A stretch of 64,000 nucleotides of DNA from Peribacillus loiseleuriae (GCF_001183985.1 NZ_LFZW01000001.1:1643812-1707811); one strand, 5' to 3'. Shown: positions 1 through 9,921, numbered from the stretch's first letter. Made by a program: numbers and translations. Notes: a model not told the origin generated them from the sequence alone.

Positions 1-414
1 GAACAAGCAGGAAAAGAAGCGAAAGAACTAGGTGCTAAACGTGCTATTACACTTGATGTAAGTGGGCCTTTCCATTCTGTTCTTATGGAGCCGGCTGCTT
101 CTAAACTTCAATCTGTTTTAGACGAAATTGATGTTCGTGATGCTAAAGTTCCAGTTATCTCTAATGTAACTGCACAACCAGTAACCACTGCAAATGAAAT
201 TAAAGAAAGATTAATTGAGCAGCTGTACTCCCCAGTTCTATGGGAAGATAGCGTGAAAACATTGCTTTCTTTAGGTGTGGATACATTTATCGAAGTAGGA
301 CCTGGAAAAGTCTTAAGCGGATTGATTAAGAAAATTGATCGTTCTGTTACGATTTACTCTGTCTTTGATTCAGATAGTTTGAATAAAACAGTTGAAGCTT
401 TAAGGGGGGAATAA
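1..414 (+). CDS. fabD: Malonyl-CoA:ACP transacylase, C-terminal part (cut by window start)
   Basis: FabD moves malonyl groups from CoA to acyl carrier protein, supplying fatty-acid chain extension in the cytoplasm. Only the last 137 residues or so are present; the reading frame is open from base 1. The GPFHS motif near the beginning carries the conserved active-site histidine of the family, and the C-terminus shows the usual GPGKVL stretch. The stop codon lies one base before the fabG start codon, so the two are translationally coupled. In Bacillus this gene follows fapR and plsX, which would lie upstream of the window. The identity is firm from motif and neighbours. Confidence 0.95.
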   Translation, partial: EQAGKEAKELGAKRAITLDVSGPFHSVLMEPAASKLQSVLDEIDVRDAKVPVISNVTAQPVTTANEIKERLIEQLYSPVLWEDSVKTLLSLGVDTFIEVGPGKVLSGLIKKIDRSVTIYSVFDSDSLNKTVEALRGE

Positions 415-415
415 G

Positions 416-1159
416 ATGTTATTAGAAGGGAAATATGCACTTGTAACGGGTGCTTCACGTGGCATTGGCAAGGAAATAGCACTTGAACTTGCCCGCCAAG
501 GTGCGCATGTTGCAGTAAACTATGCTGGAAGTGAAGCGAAAGCGAATGAAGTAGTTGAAGAGATTCAAGCGTTAGGTCGAGATGCTTTCGCTATCCAATG
601 TGATGTAGCAAATTCAGATTCAGTAACAGCAATGGTCAAAAGTGTAACTGAAAGATTCCCGCGCATTGATATTATGGTGAATAATGCAGGAATTACCCGA
701 GATAATTTATTGATGCGGATGAAAGAATCTGAATGGGATGATGTAATCAACACAAATTTGAAAGGCGTATTCCTTTGCACAAAAGCCGTTACACGTCCTA
801 TGATGAAACAGCGCAGTGGTAGAATTATTAATATTGCTTCTATCGTTGGTGTTAGTGGAAACGCCGGACAGGCAAATTATGTTGCTGCTAAAGCGGGCGT
901 GATTGGATTAACGAAAACGGTAGCGAAAGAGCTTGCTTCAAGAGGAATTACAGTGAATGCTGTAGCGCCTGGATTCATCACTTCGGATATGACTGAAACG
1001 CTTACAGATGAAATACAAAGTGCTATGCTTTCACAAATTCCGTTATCCCGCTTCGGTGATCCAAAAGATGTTGCTGGAGTTGTAACTTTTCTAGCATCAG
1101 AAGCTAGTGCTTATATGACTGGACAAACACTCCATGTTGATGGTGGTATGGTCATGTAA
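416..1159 (+). CDS. fabG: 3-oxoacyl-[ACP] reductase FabG
   Basis: FabG is the NADPH-dependent ketoacyl-ACP reductase of type II fatty-acid synthesis. The 247-residue protein is a classical short-chain dehydrogenase. It has the TGASRGIG nucleotide-binding motif at residues 11-18, NNAG at 89-92, and the catalytic Ser142, Tyr155 and Lys159 (YVAAK). The C-terminus ends in a GGM-type tail typical of FabG. The ATG follows the fabD stop by one base. Family length and residues are complete, with nothing unusual. Confidence 0.97.
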   Translation: MLLEGKYALVTGASRGIGKEIALELARQGAHVAVNYAGSEAKANEVVEEIQALGRDAFAIQCDVANSDSVTAMVKSVTERFPRIDIMVNNAGITRDNLLMRMKESEWDDVINTNLKGVFLCTKAVTRPMMKQRSGRIINIASIVGVSGNAGQANYVAAKAGVIGLTKTVAKELASRGITVNAVAPGFITSDMTETLTDEIQSAMLSQIPLSRFGDPKDVAGVVTFLASEASAYMTGQTLHVDGGMVM

Positions 1160-1216
1160 AGACCGCTTTTCATTTTTAAGATAATAAAAAGCTATCGAAT
1201 TTTTTGATAAAAATTC

Positions 1217-1244
1217 TTGCGCTTTTGAAAAAAAATACTATAAT
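1217..1244 (+). promoter_or_regulatory. Predicted SigA promoter upstream of acpP
   Basis: TTGCGC at 1217-1222 and a perfect TATAAT at 1239-1244 are separated by 16 bases, just ahead of the acpP ribosome-binding site. An own promoter would let acpP be made in excess of the upstream fab genes, as expected for this abundant protein. The call rests on sequence pattern only. Confidence 0.5.
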
Positions 1245-1266
1245 GGCTTGAGGGGAGGTGAATGCA

Positions 1267-1500
1267 GTGGCAGACGTATTAGAACGCGTAACGAAAATCG
1301 TAGTAGACCGATTAAATGTTGAAGAAGCTGAAGTTAAATTAGAAGCTTCATTCAAAGATGATCTTGGTGCAGATTCCCTTGATGTAGTAGAACTAGTCAT
1401 GGAACTCGAAGACGAATTCGGCATGGAGATTTCAGACGATGATGCAGAAAAACTTTCAACAGTAGGAGATGCTGTGAATTACATAAAGAGCACGATGTAA
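1267..1500 (+). CDS. acpP: Acyl carrier protein
   Basis: ACP carries growing acyl chains on a phosphopantetheine arm. The 77-residue acidic protein has the GADSLD motif with the attachment serine at residue 37, and its length equals the B. subtilis protein. I start at GTG 1267, which gives the family N-terminus MADVLERV and lies 6 bases after the GGAGGTG ribosome-binding site. The GTG nine bases upstream (1258) overlaps that site. It follows fabG after a gap of about 100 bases that holds its own likely promoter, and a strong terminator follows it. Confidence 0.97.
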   Translation: MADVLERVTKIVVDRLNVEEAEVKLEASFKDDLGADSLDVVELVMELEDEFGMEISDDDAEKLSTVGDAVNYIKSTM

Positions 1501-1540
1501 TGAATTAATCTCGGAGAGACTACTTTAGGTAGTCAGTCAA

Positions 1541-1606
1541 GGACCAGATTCCATTAAACCATTCATTTTGAAGCTTCATGATGAATGGGGAGTCTGGTCT
1601 TTTTTC
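1541..1606 (+). terminator. Rho-independent terminator after acpP
   Basis: The arms GACCAGA and TCTGGTC, with an inner ATTCAT/ATGAAT pairing, form a long hairpin that runs into a tract of six T. It closes the fatty-acid operon. Confidence 0.85.
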
Positions 1607-2085
1607 TATATGCTCAAAAGAAAACTGAATCCAGATACGAATAGGGCTTTCGCTTAAAGTGCGTGTTTAAGGGATAAGAAGGGCAAAGAAGTTCATGAAG
1701 TATATGCATTTGAAAGTTAAGAATCAAAAAGGAAGAGCAGCGTAGAAATTCGTCTGCTATTTTGCTGGGCTTGTTGAATAACCCCCTAGTAAGAAAAAAC
1801 ATCCTTTAATTTTGGTTGAGATATGCCCAATTGAATGGGCGTATGCGTTTTTCTTATGATATAATACAGAATAAGCTTGGCTGTCTTTGCCAAGTTTATT
1901 TGCACTACTGAATTCATTTGGTGTCCAATCGTGGGCGAATCGCTGCGTGGTCATAAGTCAATCATTTCGATTGGGAGAAGCACTTCCTATCAGCTTGTGC
2001 GTCTTATGTTTGTCATCGATATGTGGGCTCCCTGGGTTTTTAGTTTAGCTAGGATTATTGAGTTGTTAGTGGAGGGTTTTTTTAG
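1607..2085 (+). other. Intergenic region between acpP and rnc
   Basis: This stretch has no gene I would accept. The open frame at 1877-2089 has no Shine-Dalgarno site, no recognisable domain and overlaps the rnc start. The useful content is a palindrome at 1821-1844 (ATATGCCCA / TGGGCGTAT) overlapping the likely rnc promoter. The DNA from 1607 to 1820 is anonymous. Confidence 0.6.
1831..1860 (+). promoter_or_regulatory. Predicted promoter for the rnc-smc-ftsY group
   Basis: TTGAAT at 1831-1836 and TATGAT at 1855-1860 are 18 bases apart. A TATAAT overlaps just downstream at 1860-1865. A near-perfect inverted repeat (1821-1844) covers the -35 box and could be an operator or a transcript-end hairpin. 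This would give rnc an untranslated leader of over 200 nt. Confidence 0.4.
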
Positions 2086-2820
2086 ATGAGAAACAATGGA
2101 AGTAAACGAAAACCAGCAATGAAAGATATGATGTTTAAACAATTTCAGGAAAGCACAGGCTTTCTTTTTAATGATGAAAAATTGTTAAAGCAAGCTTTTA
2201 CCCATTCATCTTATGTGAATGAGCATCGCCGGAAGCCCTATGAAGATAATGAAAGGCTTGAATTTTTAGGAGACGCAGTATTGGAACTGACAGTATCTAA
2301 ATACTTATTCAATAAATATCCGATGATGAGTGAAGGTGAACTTACGAAATTAAGAGCTGCTATCGTTTGTGAGCCTTCTCTTGTTTCGTTTGCCAATGAT
2401 ATATCATTCGGTAAATTGATTTTGCTTGGAAAAGGGGAAGAAATGACAGGTGGAAGACAACGCCCTGCATTACTTGCCGATGTGTTCGAAGCATTTATCG
2501 GAGCTCTTTATTTGGACCAAGGACTGGAAAGAGTCGTTCAGTTTTTGGAAAAAGTAGTGTTTCCTAAAATTAATGAGGGTGCTTTTTCTCATGTGATGGA
2601 TTATAAGAGCCAATTACAGGAACTCGTACAGCGAGATGGAGTTGGAATACTTGAGTATCAAATTATGCATGAAAAAGGACCTGCGCATAACCGGGAGTTT
2701 GTTTCAAAAGTGTCCTTAAACAATGAAGAGCTCGGGATTGGTAGCGGTAAGTCAAAAAAAGAAGCTGAACAACGTGCCGCCCAGATTGCACTATCAACTC
2801 TTAGAGAAATGAAGAAATAG
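2086..2820 (+). CDS. rnc: Ribonuclease III
   Basis: RNase III cuts double-stranded RNA in rRNA processing and mRNA turnover. The 244-residue protein (close to the 249 of B. subtilis) has the signature [13 protein letters not shown] at 57-69 with the metal-binding acidic residues. A double-stranded-RNA-binding domain (from about 172) contains the [14 protein letters not shown] helix. The ATG follows a GGAGGG site. It lies directly upstream of smc, the standard Bacillus arrangement. Confidence 0.97.
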   Translation: MRNNGSKRKPAMKDMMFKQFQESTGFLFNDEKLLKQAFTHSSYVNEHRRKPYEDNERLEFLGDAVLELTVSKYLFNKYPMMSEGELTKLRAAIVCEPSLVSFANDISFGKLILLGKGEEMTGGRQRPALLADVFEAFIGALYLDQGLERVVQFLEKVVFPKINEGAFSHVMDYKSQLQELVQRDGVGILEYQIMHEKGPAHNREFVSKVSLNNEELGIGSGKSKKEAEQRAAQIALSTLREMKK

Positions 2821-2868
2821 ACAACATGAATGATTCAACAAGTAGAGTTGAAAAGAGGGGGAGAAAGT

Positions 2869-5800
2869 ATGTTCCTCAAACGATTGGACGTTGTGGGATT
2901 TAAATCCTTTGCAGAAAGGGTTTCCGTAGAATTTGTACCCGGAGTTACTGCGATTGTCGGTCCAAATGGTAGCGGAAAAAGTAATATTATTGACGCTGTT
3001 CGTTGGGTATTGGGTGAACAGTCAGCAAAATCACTAAGAGGCGCGAAAATGGAGGATGTTATTTTTTCTGGGAGTGACTCAAGAAAGGCGCTTAATTTCG
3101 CTGAAGTAACATTAACCTTAGATAACGAAAACAATACTCTTCCGATTGACTTTCATGAAGTCAGTGTTACTAGAAGAGTGTATCGTTCAGGTGACAGTGA
3201 CTTTTTGATAAATAATCAATCTTGTCGACTCAAGGATATCATTGATTTATTTATGGATTCAGGTCTCGGTAAGGAAGCATTCTCTATCATTAGCCAAGGG
3301 AAAGTGGAAGAGATACTGAGCAGTAAAGCGGAAGAAAGAAGAGTTATCTTTGAAGAAGCTGCTGGTGTATTAAAGTATAAATCCAGAAAGAAAAAGGCAG
3401 AACATAAGCTATTTGAAACACAGGAAAATTTAACTCGAGTTCAGGATATTCTTTCTGAGTTGGAAGGGCAGGTCGAACCATTAAAGATTCAATCTTCCCT
3501 AGCAAAAGAATTTTTAGAAAAAAAAGCAGATCTCAAACAAATTGAAGTCGCTTTAACGGTTCATGAAATTGAAACGCTTCATGAAAAATGGAATAAGCTA
3601 TCTCAAGAGTTAAAGCGACACAGTGATCAGGAAATGGAATTATCAATATCGCTTCAGAAAAAAGAAGCAGATGTAAAAAACACTCGTGATCATATTTATG
3701 CATTGGATGAGTCAGTTAATGACCTTCAGGCTGTATTGCTACATGCAAGTGAGGAGCTTGAAAAAATTGAAGGCCGTAAAGAAGTTTTAAAAGAACGTAA
3801 AAAAAATGCCTCGCAAAACAAGCATCAACTTGAGAAATCCATTGTAGATGGTGAGAAAAAAATTCTCTCTCTAAAAGATGAAAAGGATCGTGAAGGTAAG
3901 GTATTAGCGATTTTAGAGAGTGATGTAAAACGGCTTCAGAAAGATCTTAATGAGAACCAAAAAAGTTTTGGACTGTTTAGCGCAAACCTCGAGGAAACAA
4001 TTGAAACCTTGAAGAGCGACTACATCGAATGGCTAAATAAGCAAGCTGCTGCTAGAAATGAAACACAGCATCTACAGCAACAGCTTAATCAGCAGAAGAC
4101 AAGGAATGCTCGTCTTGACCAGGAAAACGGTAAATATCTCAGTGAACGTGTAGAGGTTGAAAAGAAGAAAGTAATCAGTCTCGAAGGGTTCAATGAAGTG
4201 ACAAAGCAAATTGAACAGCATGTTTTTTCTTTTCGAGAAGAACAAAAAAAGCTTGATGCTATTAAAGCAACCTATCAAAAACAAGAAAAGCTTTTATATC
4301 AGGCCTACCAATTCCTTCAGCAATCCAAGTCCCGTAGAGATGTGCTAGAAGAAATGCAGGATGATTATGCTGGATTTTTCCAAGGTGTCAAAGAAGTATT
4401 AAAAGCGAAGAGTGATACGCTGCAAGGAGTGGAAGGGGCAGTTGCTGAGTTAATTAAAGTGCCTAAAGAATATCAGCAAGCTATAGAAACGGCACTTGGA
4501 GCTTCCATGCAGTATATCGTGACGGAAACAGAAAATCATGCAAGACAAGCAATCAGCTATCTGAAGCGAAATGGATACGGCAGAGCGACCTTTCTGCCTT
4601 TAACTGTTATAAAATCGCGCGAGCTCTCTCCTTCACAGCTTCAGTTATTGAGCAACCACCCTTCATTTATTGGGACGGCTGAAAGTCTTATTCAATTCAA
4701 TAATAGGTACTCGAATATTGTTACTAACTTACTCGGCACCGTCATCATTACAAGTGAACTTAAAGGTGCAAATGAGCTAGCGAAGCTTACCTCTTATAAA
4801 TACCGTTTCGTCACACTGGAAGGTGATATTGTCAATCCAGGTGGTTCGATGACGGGAGGAGCTGTGAAGCAAAAGCAATCATCCCTTTTATCAAGAAAGA
4901 ATGAGCTTGATGAATTAAATGGAAAACTTTTGGCAATGGAAGAAAAGACAGCTTTGCTTGAACAGCAAGTTAAACAGCTTAAGCGAGATATTTCAGTAAA
5001 AGAAGAAAAGATTGAAGAAATTCGTAAAGTTGGGGAAACGCTCCGTTTAAAAGAACAGTTATGCAAAAGTGAAATCCGTGAAATTGAATTGCAGGAACGA
5101 AATATTAATGAACGATTGCATTTATATGACCTGGACAAGCAAACTATCTTAGATGAAGATAGTCAGAAATCAGCTCGGCTTCAAGAAGTAAATGAATTGT
5201 TAAATCGATGTCAGGTTGAAATTAATAAACTGGATGAAGAAATTGCATCATTAAGTAAGCAAAAACAGTCTCAGCAAATGTCAAAAGAAACGCTGATTGA
5301 AGAAACGAATGAGGTAAAGGTGCAGCTTGCTTCAAAGCGTGAGCAGCTCCAAAATCAATCTGAAAAATATACACGTATTAAAAATGTTCTTATGGAAGAA
5401 ACACGTAAGGTAGCTGATTTTAAAGAAGATTTGTCTCTTTTATCGAATGAGATGACAGATAGTTCAAGCGGTGAGGAAATACTAGAAACAGCCGCCCAAA
5501 ATAAACTTTTTGATAAAAATGAAACAATCAATCTCATTGCACAGAAACGTAAAGAAAGAGTTGATTTACAATCACAACTAGAAGATTATGAATGTGAAAG
5601 TAAGGAACTGAAGCGAGTTCATAAAGGACTTGCAGAGGCAGTAAAGGATGAAGAAGTTCGACTTAACAGATTAGACGTTGAACTTGAGAATCGACTCAAT
5701 CATTTACGCGAAGAATATTCACTTTCCTACGAAGGAGCGAAGGAGCAGTATCCATTAACGATTGAAGCAGATGAAGCGAGAAAAAAGGTTAAATTAATTA

Positions 5801-6435
5801 AGCTTGCTGTGGACGAGATTGGAACGGTCAATCTTGGAGCAATCGAGGAATACGATAGGGTTGCAGAGCGATATCATTTCCTCCTAGAGCAGAAGGATGA
5901 CCTACATACTGCTAAAAATACTCTTTTTCAAGTGATTGATGAAATGGATGATGAAATGAAGCGGCGATTTGCCGAAACTTTTCATGCAATTCAAGGTCAA
6001 TTCGATGCAGTATTTAAAGCGCTGTTTGGCGGTGGAAGGGCTGAGCTCAGGTTGACGGATCCTAATGATCTTCTACAATCGGGTGTAGAGATTATCGCGC
6101 AACCAACTGGGAAAAAACTGCAAAACCTTGCATTACTTTCTGGCGGTGAAAGAGCATTGACTGCAATTGCCCTTTTGTTTTCAATTTTAAAAGTTCGTCC
6201 AGTACCTTTTTGTATTCTTGATGAAGTCGAAGCTGCCCTTGATGAGGCAAATGTTCTCCGATTTAGCCAATTCTTAAAAAAGTTTAGTGAAGAGACACAA
6301 TTTATTGTGATCACCCATCGAAAAGGGACGATGGAAAGTTCAGATGTTCTATATGGAATTACGATGCAGGAATCAGGAGTTTCCAGGCTAGTATCTGTTC
6401 GAATGGAAGTAATGAAAGAATTAGTGAAGTCTTAG
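2869..6435 (+). CDS. smc: Chromosome partition protein SMC
   Basis: SMC is the ATPase core of the bacterial condensin complex with ScpA and ScpB, and organises the chromosome for segregation. From ATG 2869 (preceded by GAGGGGGAG) it is 1188 residues, matching the family (1186 in B. subtilis). The in-frame codon at 2830 would add 13 unconserved residues. The Walker A GPNGSGKS is at 31-38. Two long coiled coils flank a glycine-rich hinge (roughly 500-670). The C-terminal ABC signature LLSGGERAL is followed by Walker B CILDEVEAALD. The gene sits 48 bases after rnc and 29 before ftsY. Confidence 0.98.
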   Translation: MFLKRLDVVGFKSFAERVSVEFVPGVTAIVGPNGSGKSNIIDAVRWVLGEQSAKSLRGAKMEDVIFSGSDSRKALNFAEVTLTLDNENNTLPIDFHEVSVTRRVYRSGDSDFLINNQSCRLKDIIDLFMDSGLGKEAFSIISQGKVEEILSSKAEERRVIFEEAAGVLKYKSRKKKAEHKLFETQENLTRVQDILSELEGQVEPLKIQSSLAKEFLEKKADLKQIEVALTVHEIETLHEKWNKLSQELKRHSDQEMELSISLQKKEADVKNTRDHIYALDESVNDLQAVLLHASEELEKIEGRKEVLKERKKNASQNKHQLEKSIVDGEKKILSLKDEKDREGKVLAILESDVKRLQKDLNENQKSFGLFSANLEETIETLKSDYIEWLNKQAAARNETQHLQQQLNQQKTRNARLDQENGKYLSERVEVEKKKVISLEGFNEVTKQIEQHVFSFREEQKKLDAIKATYQKQEKLLYQAYQFLQQSKSRRDVLEEMQDDYAGFFQGVKEVLKAKSDTLQGVEGAVAELIKVPKEYQQAIETALGASMQYIVTETENHARQAISYLKRNGYGRATFLPLTVIKSRELSPSQLQLLSNHPSFIGTAESLIQFNNRYSNIVTNLLGTVIITSELKGANELAKLTSYKYRFVTLEGDIVNPGGSMTGGAVKQKQSSLLSRKNELDELNGKLLAMEEKTALLEQQVKQLKRDISVKEEKIEEIRKVGETLRLKEQLCKSEIREIELQERNINERLHLYDLDKQTILDEDSQKSARLQEVNELLNRCQVEINKLDEEIASLSKQKQSQQMSKETLIEETNEVKVQLASKREQLQNQSEKYTRIKNVLMEETRKVADFKEDLSLLSNEMTDSSSGEEILETAAQNKLFDKNETINLIAQKRKERVDLQSQLEDYECESKELKRVHKGLAEAVKDEEVRLNRLDVELENRLNHLREEYSLSYEGAKEQYPLTIEADEARKKVKLIKLAVDEIGTVNLGAIEEYDRVAERYHFLLEQKDDLHTAKNTLFQVIDEMDDEMKRRFAETFHAIQGQFDAVFKALFGGGRAELRLTDPNDLLQSGVEIIAQPTGKKLQNLALLSGGERALTAIALLFSILKVRPVPFCILDEVEAALDEANVLRFSQFLKKFSEETQFIVITHRKGTMESSDVLYGITMQESGVSRLVSVRMEVMKELVKS

Positions 6436-6464
6436 TATTTTATGTAAATGGAGGAAGTGATTAG

Positions 6465-7451
6465 ATGAGTTTTTTTAAAAAGCTTAAAGAGAAGTTCACA
6501 ACACAAACCGACTCAGTTTCAGAAAAATTTAAAGAAGGCTTAACGAAAACGAGAGATTCATTTGCTGGAAAAGTAAATGATCTTGTTGCTCGTTATAGAA
6601 AAGTGGATGAAGAGTTTTTTGAAGAATTAGAAGAAATTCTCATTGGCGCAGATGTAGGTTTTGAAACGGTTATGGAACTAATTGACGAACTCAAAATGGA
6701 AGTGAAGCGCCGCAATATTTCGGATACTAAGGAAGTACAAGCGGTCATTTCTGAGAAGCTAGTTGAAATCTATAACAGCGATGATGAAAGCTCATCTGCA
6801 TTAAATATGCAAAAGGATGCACTTACTGTTATTTTATTTGTTGGTGTGAATGGTGTAGGGAAAACAACAACAATTGGCAAGCTTGCTCATAAATTTAAAA
6901 CTGAAGGTAAATCTGTCTTGCTTGCTGCAGGAGATACATTCCGTGCTGGGGCGATTGAACAGCTGGAAGTATGGGGTGAGCGTGTAGGTGTTGAAGTCAT
7001 AAAGCAAGGCGAAGGATCTGATCCTGCAGCTGTGATGTATGACGCTATTCAATCCGCAAAGGCTAGAAAAGCTGATATATTAATATGTGATACAGCAGGA
7101 CGACTACAAAACAAGGTAAACCTGATGAAAGAATTAGAAAAGGTAAAGCGCGTAATTGAAAGAGAAATACCAGGAGCGCCACATGAAGTGCTGCTTGCTT
7201 TAGATGCTACGACAGGACAAAATGCATTAATTCAAGCGAAAACATTTAAAGAAGCTACAAATGTTTCTGGAATTGTATTAACCAAGCTTGACGGGACTGC
7301 AAAAGGCGGTATCGTTCTAGCTATTCGCAATGAACTGAAAATTCCCGTTAAATTCGTCGGCCTTGGAGAAAAGCTGGATGATTTACAAGAATTCGACGCT
7401 GAAAAATATGTGTATGGACTTTTCGCTGATATAATCGAACAAGAAGCCTAG
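6465..7451 (+). CDS. ftsY: Signal recognition particle receptor FtsY
   Basis: FtsY is the membrane-associated GTPase that docks ribosome-SRP complexes at the translocon. At 328 residues it has a short N-terminal amphipathic/NG region rather than the long acidic domain of E. coli, as normal for Bacillus. The P-loop GVNGVGKTTT, the DTAGR motif, TKLDGTAKGG and the closing GLGEKLDDL are all present. Its partner Ffh is encoded 0.5 kb downstream. An intergenic promoter separates it from ylxM. Confidence 0.98.
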   Translation: MSFFKKLKEKFTTQTDSVSEKFKEGLTKTRDSFAGKVNDLVARYRKVDEEFFEELEEILIGADVGFETVMELIDELKMEVKRRNISDTKEVQAVISEKLVEIYNSDDESSSALNMQKDALTVILFVGVNGVGKTTTIGKLAHKFKTEGKSVLLAAGDTFRAGAIEQLEVWGERVGVEVIKQGEGSDPAAVMYDAIQSAKARKADILICDTAGRLQNKVNLMKELEKVKRVIEREIPGAPHEVLLALDATTGQNALIQAKTFKEATNVSGIVLTKLDGTAKGGIVLAIRNELKIPVKFVGLGEKLDDLQEFDAEKYVYGLFADIIEQEA

Positions 7452-7538
7452 AACGTTACTTAGGTAATCTGGCAGATTAGATATAAAAGTGTGTAAAACA
7501 TGTGAGGATTTTAAATAGGAATCTGTAAAGGTTTCAGC

Positions 7539-7567
7539 TTGACATCTGAACGATAAGCAGGTAAACT
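7539..7567 (+). promoter_or_regulatory. Predicted SigA promoter for ylxM-ffh
   Basis: A consensus TTGACA (7539-7544) and TAAACT (7562-7567) are exactly 17 bases apart, about 45 bases before the ylxM start. This suggests ylxM-ffh can be transcribed independently of ftsY. Confidence 0.6.
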
Positions 7568-7613
7568 TTAAACTTGTAAAGGGTATTCACTTAACAGTCG
7601 GGGGGTTACACTT

Positions 7614-7946
7614 ATGCTCGAGAAGACAATGCGGATTAATTATCTGTATGATTTCTACCAAACATTGTTAACTGAAAAACAACAGAGCTATATGTCCCTC
7701 TATTATCTGGATGACTACTCTCTAGGCGAGATTGCTGAAGAATATAAGGTAAGCAGGCAGGCAGTCTATGACAATATAAAACGAACTGAAGCAATGCTAG
7801 AGGAATATGAAGCAAAGTTATTGCTATTCCAAAAATTTCAAGAGCGTAATGAATGGATTTCCAAGGTGAAAAAGATGGTGGATGAAGGCTCACTATCTCA
7901 TGAAACCCTTAAAACAGTGATTTCCGAGCTTGAGAAATTAGATTAG
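7614..7946 (+). CDS. ylxM: YlxM, helix-turn-helix protein of the SRP operon
   Basis: This 110-residue protein belongs to the YlxM/p13 family that in Bacillus and streptococci accompanies ffh. In streptococci, family members are reported to bind SRP components. Residues about 20-60 resemble a sigma-70 region 4 helix-turn-helix ([23 protein letters not shown]). The C-terminus is helical and probably coiled-coil. A GGGGGG ribosome-binding site precedes ATG 7614. It lies 12 bases before ffh, so co-expression with Ffh is the main functional hint. Confidence 0.93.
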   Translation: MLEKTMRINYLYDFYQTLLTEKQQSYMSLYYLDDYSLGEIAEEYKVSRQAVYDNIKRTEAMLEEYEAKLLLFQKFQERNEWISKVKKMVDEGSLSHETLKTVISELEKLD

Positions 7947-7958
7947 GAGGCGGTATGT

Positions 7959-9299
7959 ATGGCATTTGAAGGATTAGCCGACCGACTGCAAGGCACCATG
8001 CAAAAGATTCGCGGCAAAGGAAAGGTTAACGAGGCGGACGTAAAGGAAATGATGCGCGAGGTTAGATTAGCGCTTCTTGAAGCCGATGTTAACTTTAAGG
8101 TTGTCAAAGATTTTGTCAAACGTGTGAGTGAGAGAGCGGTAGGCCAGGAAGTTCTCAAAAGCTTAACTCCTGGTCAGCAGGTCATAAAAGTCGTTAAAGA
8201 AGAATTAACTGAGCTGATGGGCGGCGAGCAAAGTAAGATTGCCGTGTCTACCCGTCCGCCAACTGTCATTATGATGGTTGGTTTACAAGGCGCGGGGAAA
8301 ACAACAACAACTGGAAAGCTTGCCAATCTTTTACGAAAGAAATACAACCGCCAACCTATGCTCGTTGCAGCTGATATTTACCGTCCAGCTGCAATCAAAC
8401 AATTGGAAACGCTTGGTAAACAAATTAATATGCCTGTTTTTTCCCTCGGTGATCAGGTCAGCCCTGTCGAAATAGCAAAACAGTCGATTGAAAAGGCAAA
8501 GGAAGATCATCATGATTATGTGCTGATTGATACAGCTGGACGACTTCATATTGATGAAAACTTAATGGATGAGTTGAAAGACATTAAAGATTTGACGAAG
8601 CCAGATGAGATTTTTCTAGTTGTCGATGCGATGACTGGTCAGGATGCTGTCAATGTTGCCCAAAGCTTCAATGAACAGCTCGGTTTGACTGGTGTCGTAT
8701 TGACTAAGTTAGATGGTGATACACGAGGCGGAGCAGCTTTATCTATTCGTTCGGTTACAAACACTCCGATTAAATTTGTCGGGATGGGTGAAAAAATGGA
8801 TGCACTAGAGGCATTCCATCCAGAACGAATGGCTTCGAGGATTCTCGGTATGGGAGATGTACTAACTTTAATCGAGAAAGCACAGATGAACGTCGATGAG
8901 GATAAAGCTAAAGAACTTGAGAAAAAAATGAGAACAGCATCTTTTACGTTCGATGATTTCCTTGAGCAACTTGGCCAAGTCAGAAAAATGGGTCCACTTG
9001 ACGATTTATTAAAAATGCTTCCTGGAGCAAACAAAATCAAAGGGATGGATAATCTTTCGATTGATGAAAAACAAATTGGTCATGTCGAAGCAATAATTCG
9101 TTCGATGACACTTCAAGAAAAAGAACATCCAGAAGTCATCAATTCAGGTCGGAAAAAACGAATTGCCAAAGGAAGCGGACGGTCGATTCAAGAAGTAAAT
9201 CGCTTACTTAAGCAGTTTGAAGATATGAAGAAGATGATGAAACAGTTTACAAACATGCCTAAAGGCAAGAAAAAGGGATTTAAACTCCCGTTCATGTAA
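7959..9299 (+). CDS. ffh: Signal recognition particle protein Ffh
   Basis: Ffh binds 4.5S/6S RNA and signal peptides emerging from the ribosome and delivers them to FtsY. The 446-residue protein has the NG GTPase domain (P-loop GLQGAGKTTTT, DTAGR, TKLDGDTRGG). Its methionine-rich M domain (about 300-446) includes the RNA-binding SGRKKRIAKGSG stretch and ends in a basic GKKKGFKLPF tail. ATG 7959 is chosen over the out-of-frame ATG four bases earlier. It is complete. Confidence 0.98.
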   Translation: MAFEGLADRLQGTMQKIRGKGKVNEADVKEMMREVRLALLEADVNFKVVKDFVKRVSERAVGQEVLKSLTPGQQVIKVVKEELTELMGGEQSKIAVSTRPPTVIMMVGLQGAGKTTTTGKLANLLRKKYNRQPMLVAADIYRPAAIKQLETLGKQINMPVFSLGDQVSPVEIAKQSIEKAKEDHHDYVLIDTAGRLHIDENLMDELKDIKDLTKPDEIFLVVDAMTGQDAVNVAQSFNEQLGLTGVVLTKLDGDTRGGAALSIRSVTNTPIKFVGMGEKMDALEAFHPERMASRILGMGDVLTLIEKAQMNVDEDKAKELEKKMRTASFTFDDFLEQLGQVRKMGPLDDLLKMLPGANKIKGMDNLSIDEKQIGHVEAIIRSMTLQEKEHPEVINSGRKKRIAKGSGRSIQEVNRLLKQFEDMKKMMKQFTNMPKGKKKGFKLPFM

Positions 9300-9339
9300 A
9301 GTTTTTAACAGATTACACACGTCTGTTAAGAAAAAAACC

Positions 9340-9367
9340 TTTACAAACATGCTAGACATTTGATAAT
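9340..9367 (+). promoter_or_regulatory. Predicted promoter for rpsP
   Basis: TTTACA (9340-9345) and GATAAT (9362-9367) are spaced by 16 bases, or TAATAT (9364-9369) by 18. It lies between the ffh stop and the rpsP ribosome-binding site CGGAGGTG. Confidence 0.4.
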
Positions 9368-9408
9368 ATATTATCTTGTGTGAAACTATTCGGAGGTGCT
9401 TATTTAAA

Positions 9409-9681
9409 ATGGCAGTAAAAATTCGCTTAAAACGTATGGGAGCTAAAAAAACTCCTTTCTATCGTATCGTAGTTGCAGATGCTCGTTCACCACGTGATGG
9501 ACGTTATATTGAAGTTGTTGGGACATACAATCCAGTAACTCAACCTGCACAAATTCAAATTAACGAAGAGCTTGCTCTTAAATGGTTACAAGACGGTGCA
9601 AAACCATCTGATACAGTACGTAACTTATTCTCAAACCAAGGCATTATGGAGAAATTCCACAATGCAAAACTAGGTAAGTAA
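9409..9681 (+). CDS. rpsP: 30S ribosomal protein S16
   Basis: S16 is an assembly protein of the small ribosomal subunit. The 90-residue basic protein begins [11 protein letters not shown] and carries the family pattern [15 protein letters not shown] use ATG 9409, placed 10 bases after CGGAGGTG and giving the family length. An earlier in-frame codon at 9376 adds 11 foreign residues. It is followed within 9 bases by khpA. Confidence 0.98.
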   Translation: MAVKIRLKRMGAKKTPFYRIVVADARSPRDGRYIEVVGTYNPVTQPAQIQINEELALKWLQDGAKPSDTVRNLFSNQGIMEKFHNAKLGK

Positions 9682-9690
9682 TTCTCCTAG

Positions 9691-9921
9691 ATGAAAGACT
9701 TAATTGAAACAATTGTTTCAGCTCTTGTCGATTACCCAGATGATATTCAAGTAATGTCTCGGGAAGAAGATGACCGAATCCTTTATACCCTCTCTGTTCA
9801 TAAGGAGGATATGGGGAAGATCATCGGAAAACAAGGGCGTGTAGCTAAGGCGATTCGGTCTGTAGTATATGCAGCAGGATCCTCACAGCATAAGAAAATC
9901 TATTTGGAGATTTCCGAATAA
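9691..9921 (+). CDS. khpA: KH-domain RNA-binding protein KhpA
   Basis: KhpA (YlqC family) is a small single-KH-domain protein that in Gram-positive bacteria pairs with KhpB and binds RNA, affecting cell envelope growth. The 76-residue product has the KH loop GKIIGKQGRVAKAIR at about 46-60, the diagnostic element. It is coupled to rpsP and followed immediately by a terminator, the standard order in Bacillus. Confidence 0.93.
   Translation: MKDLIETIVSALVDYPDDIQVMSREEDDRILYTLSVHKEDMGKIIGKQGRVAKAIRSVVYAAGSSQHKKIYLEISE

Noticed and set aside
1877..2089. 70-codon open frame upstream of rnc
   Set aside because: No ribosome-binding site, odd composition, covers the rnc promoter leader and its end overlaps the rnc start.
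9305..9338. AACAGA/TCTGTT hairpin after ffh as a terminator
   Set aside because: On the + strand it is followed by an A run, not T, so it is not a terminator for ffh; the stem is short.
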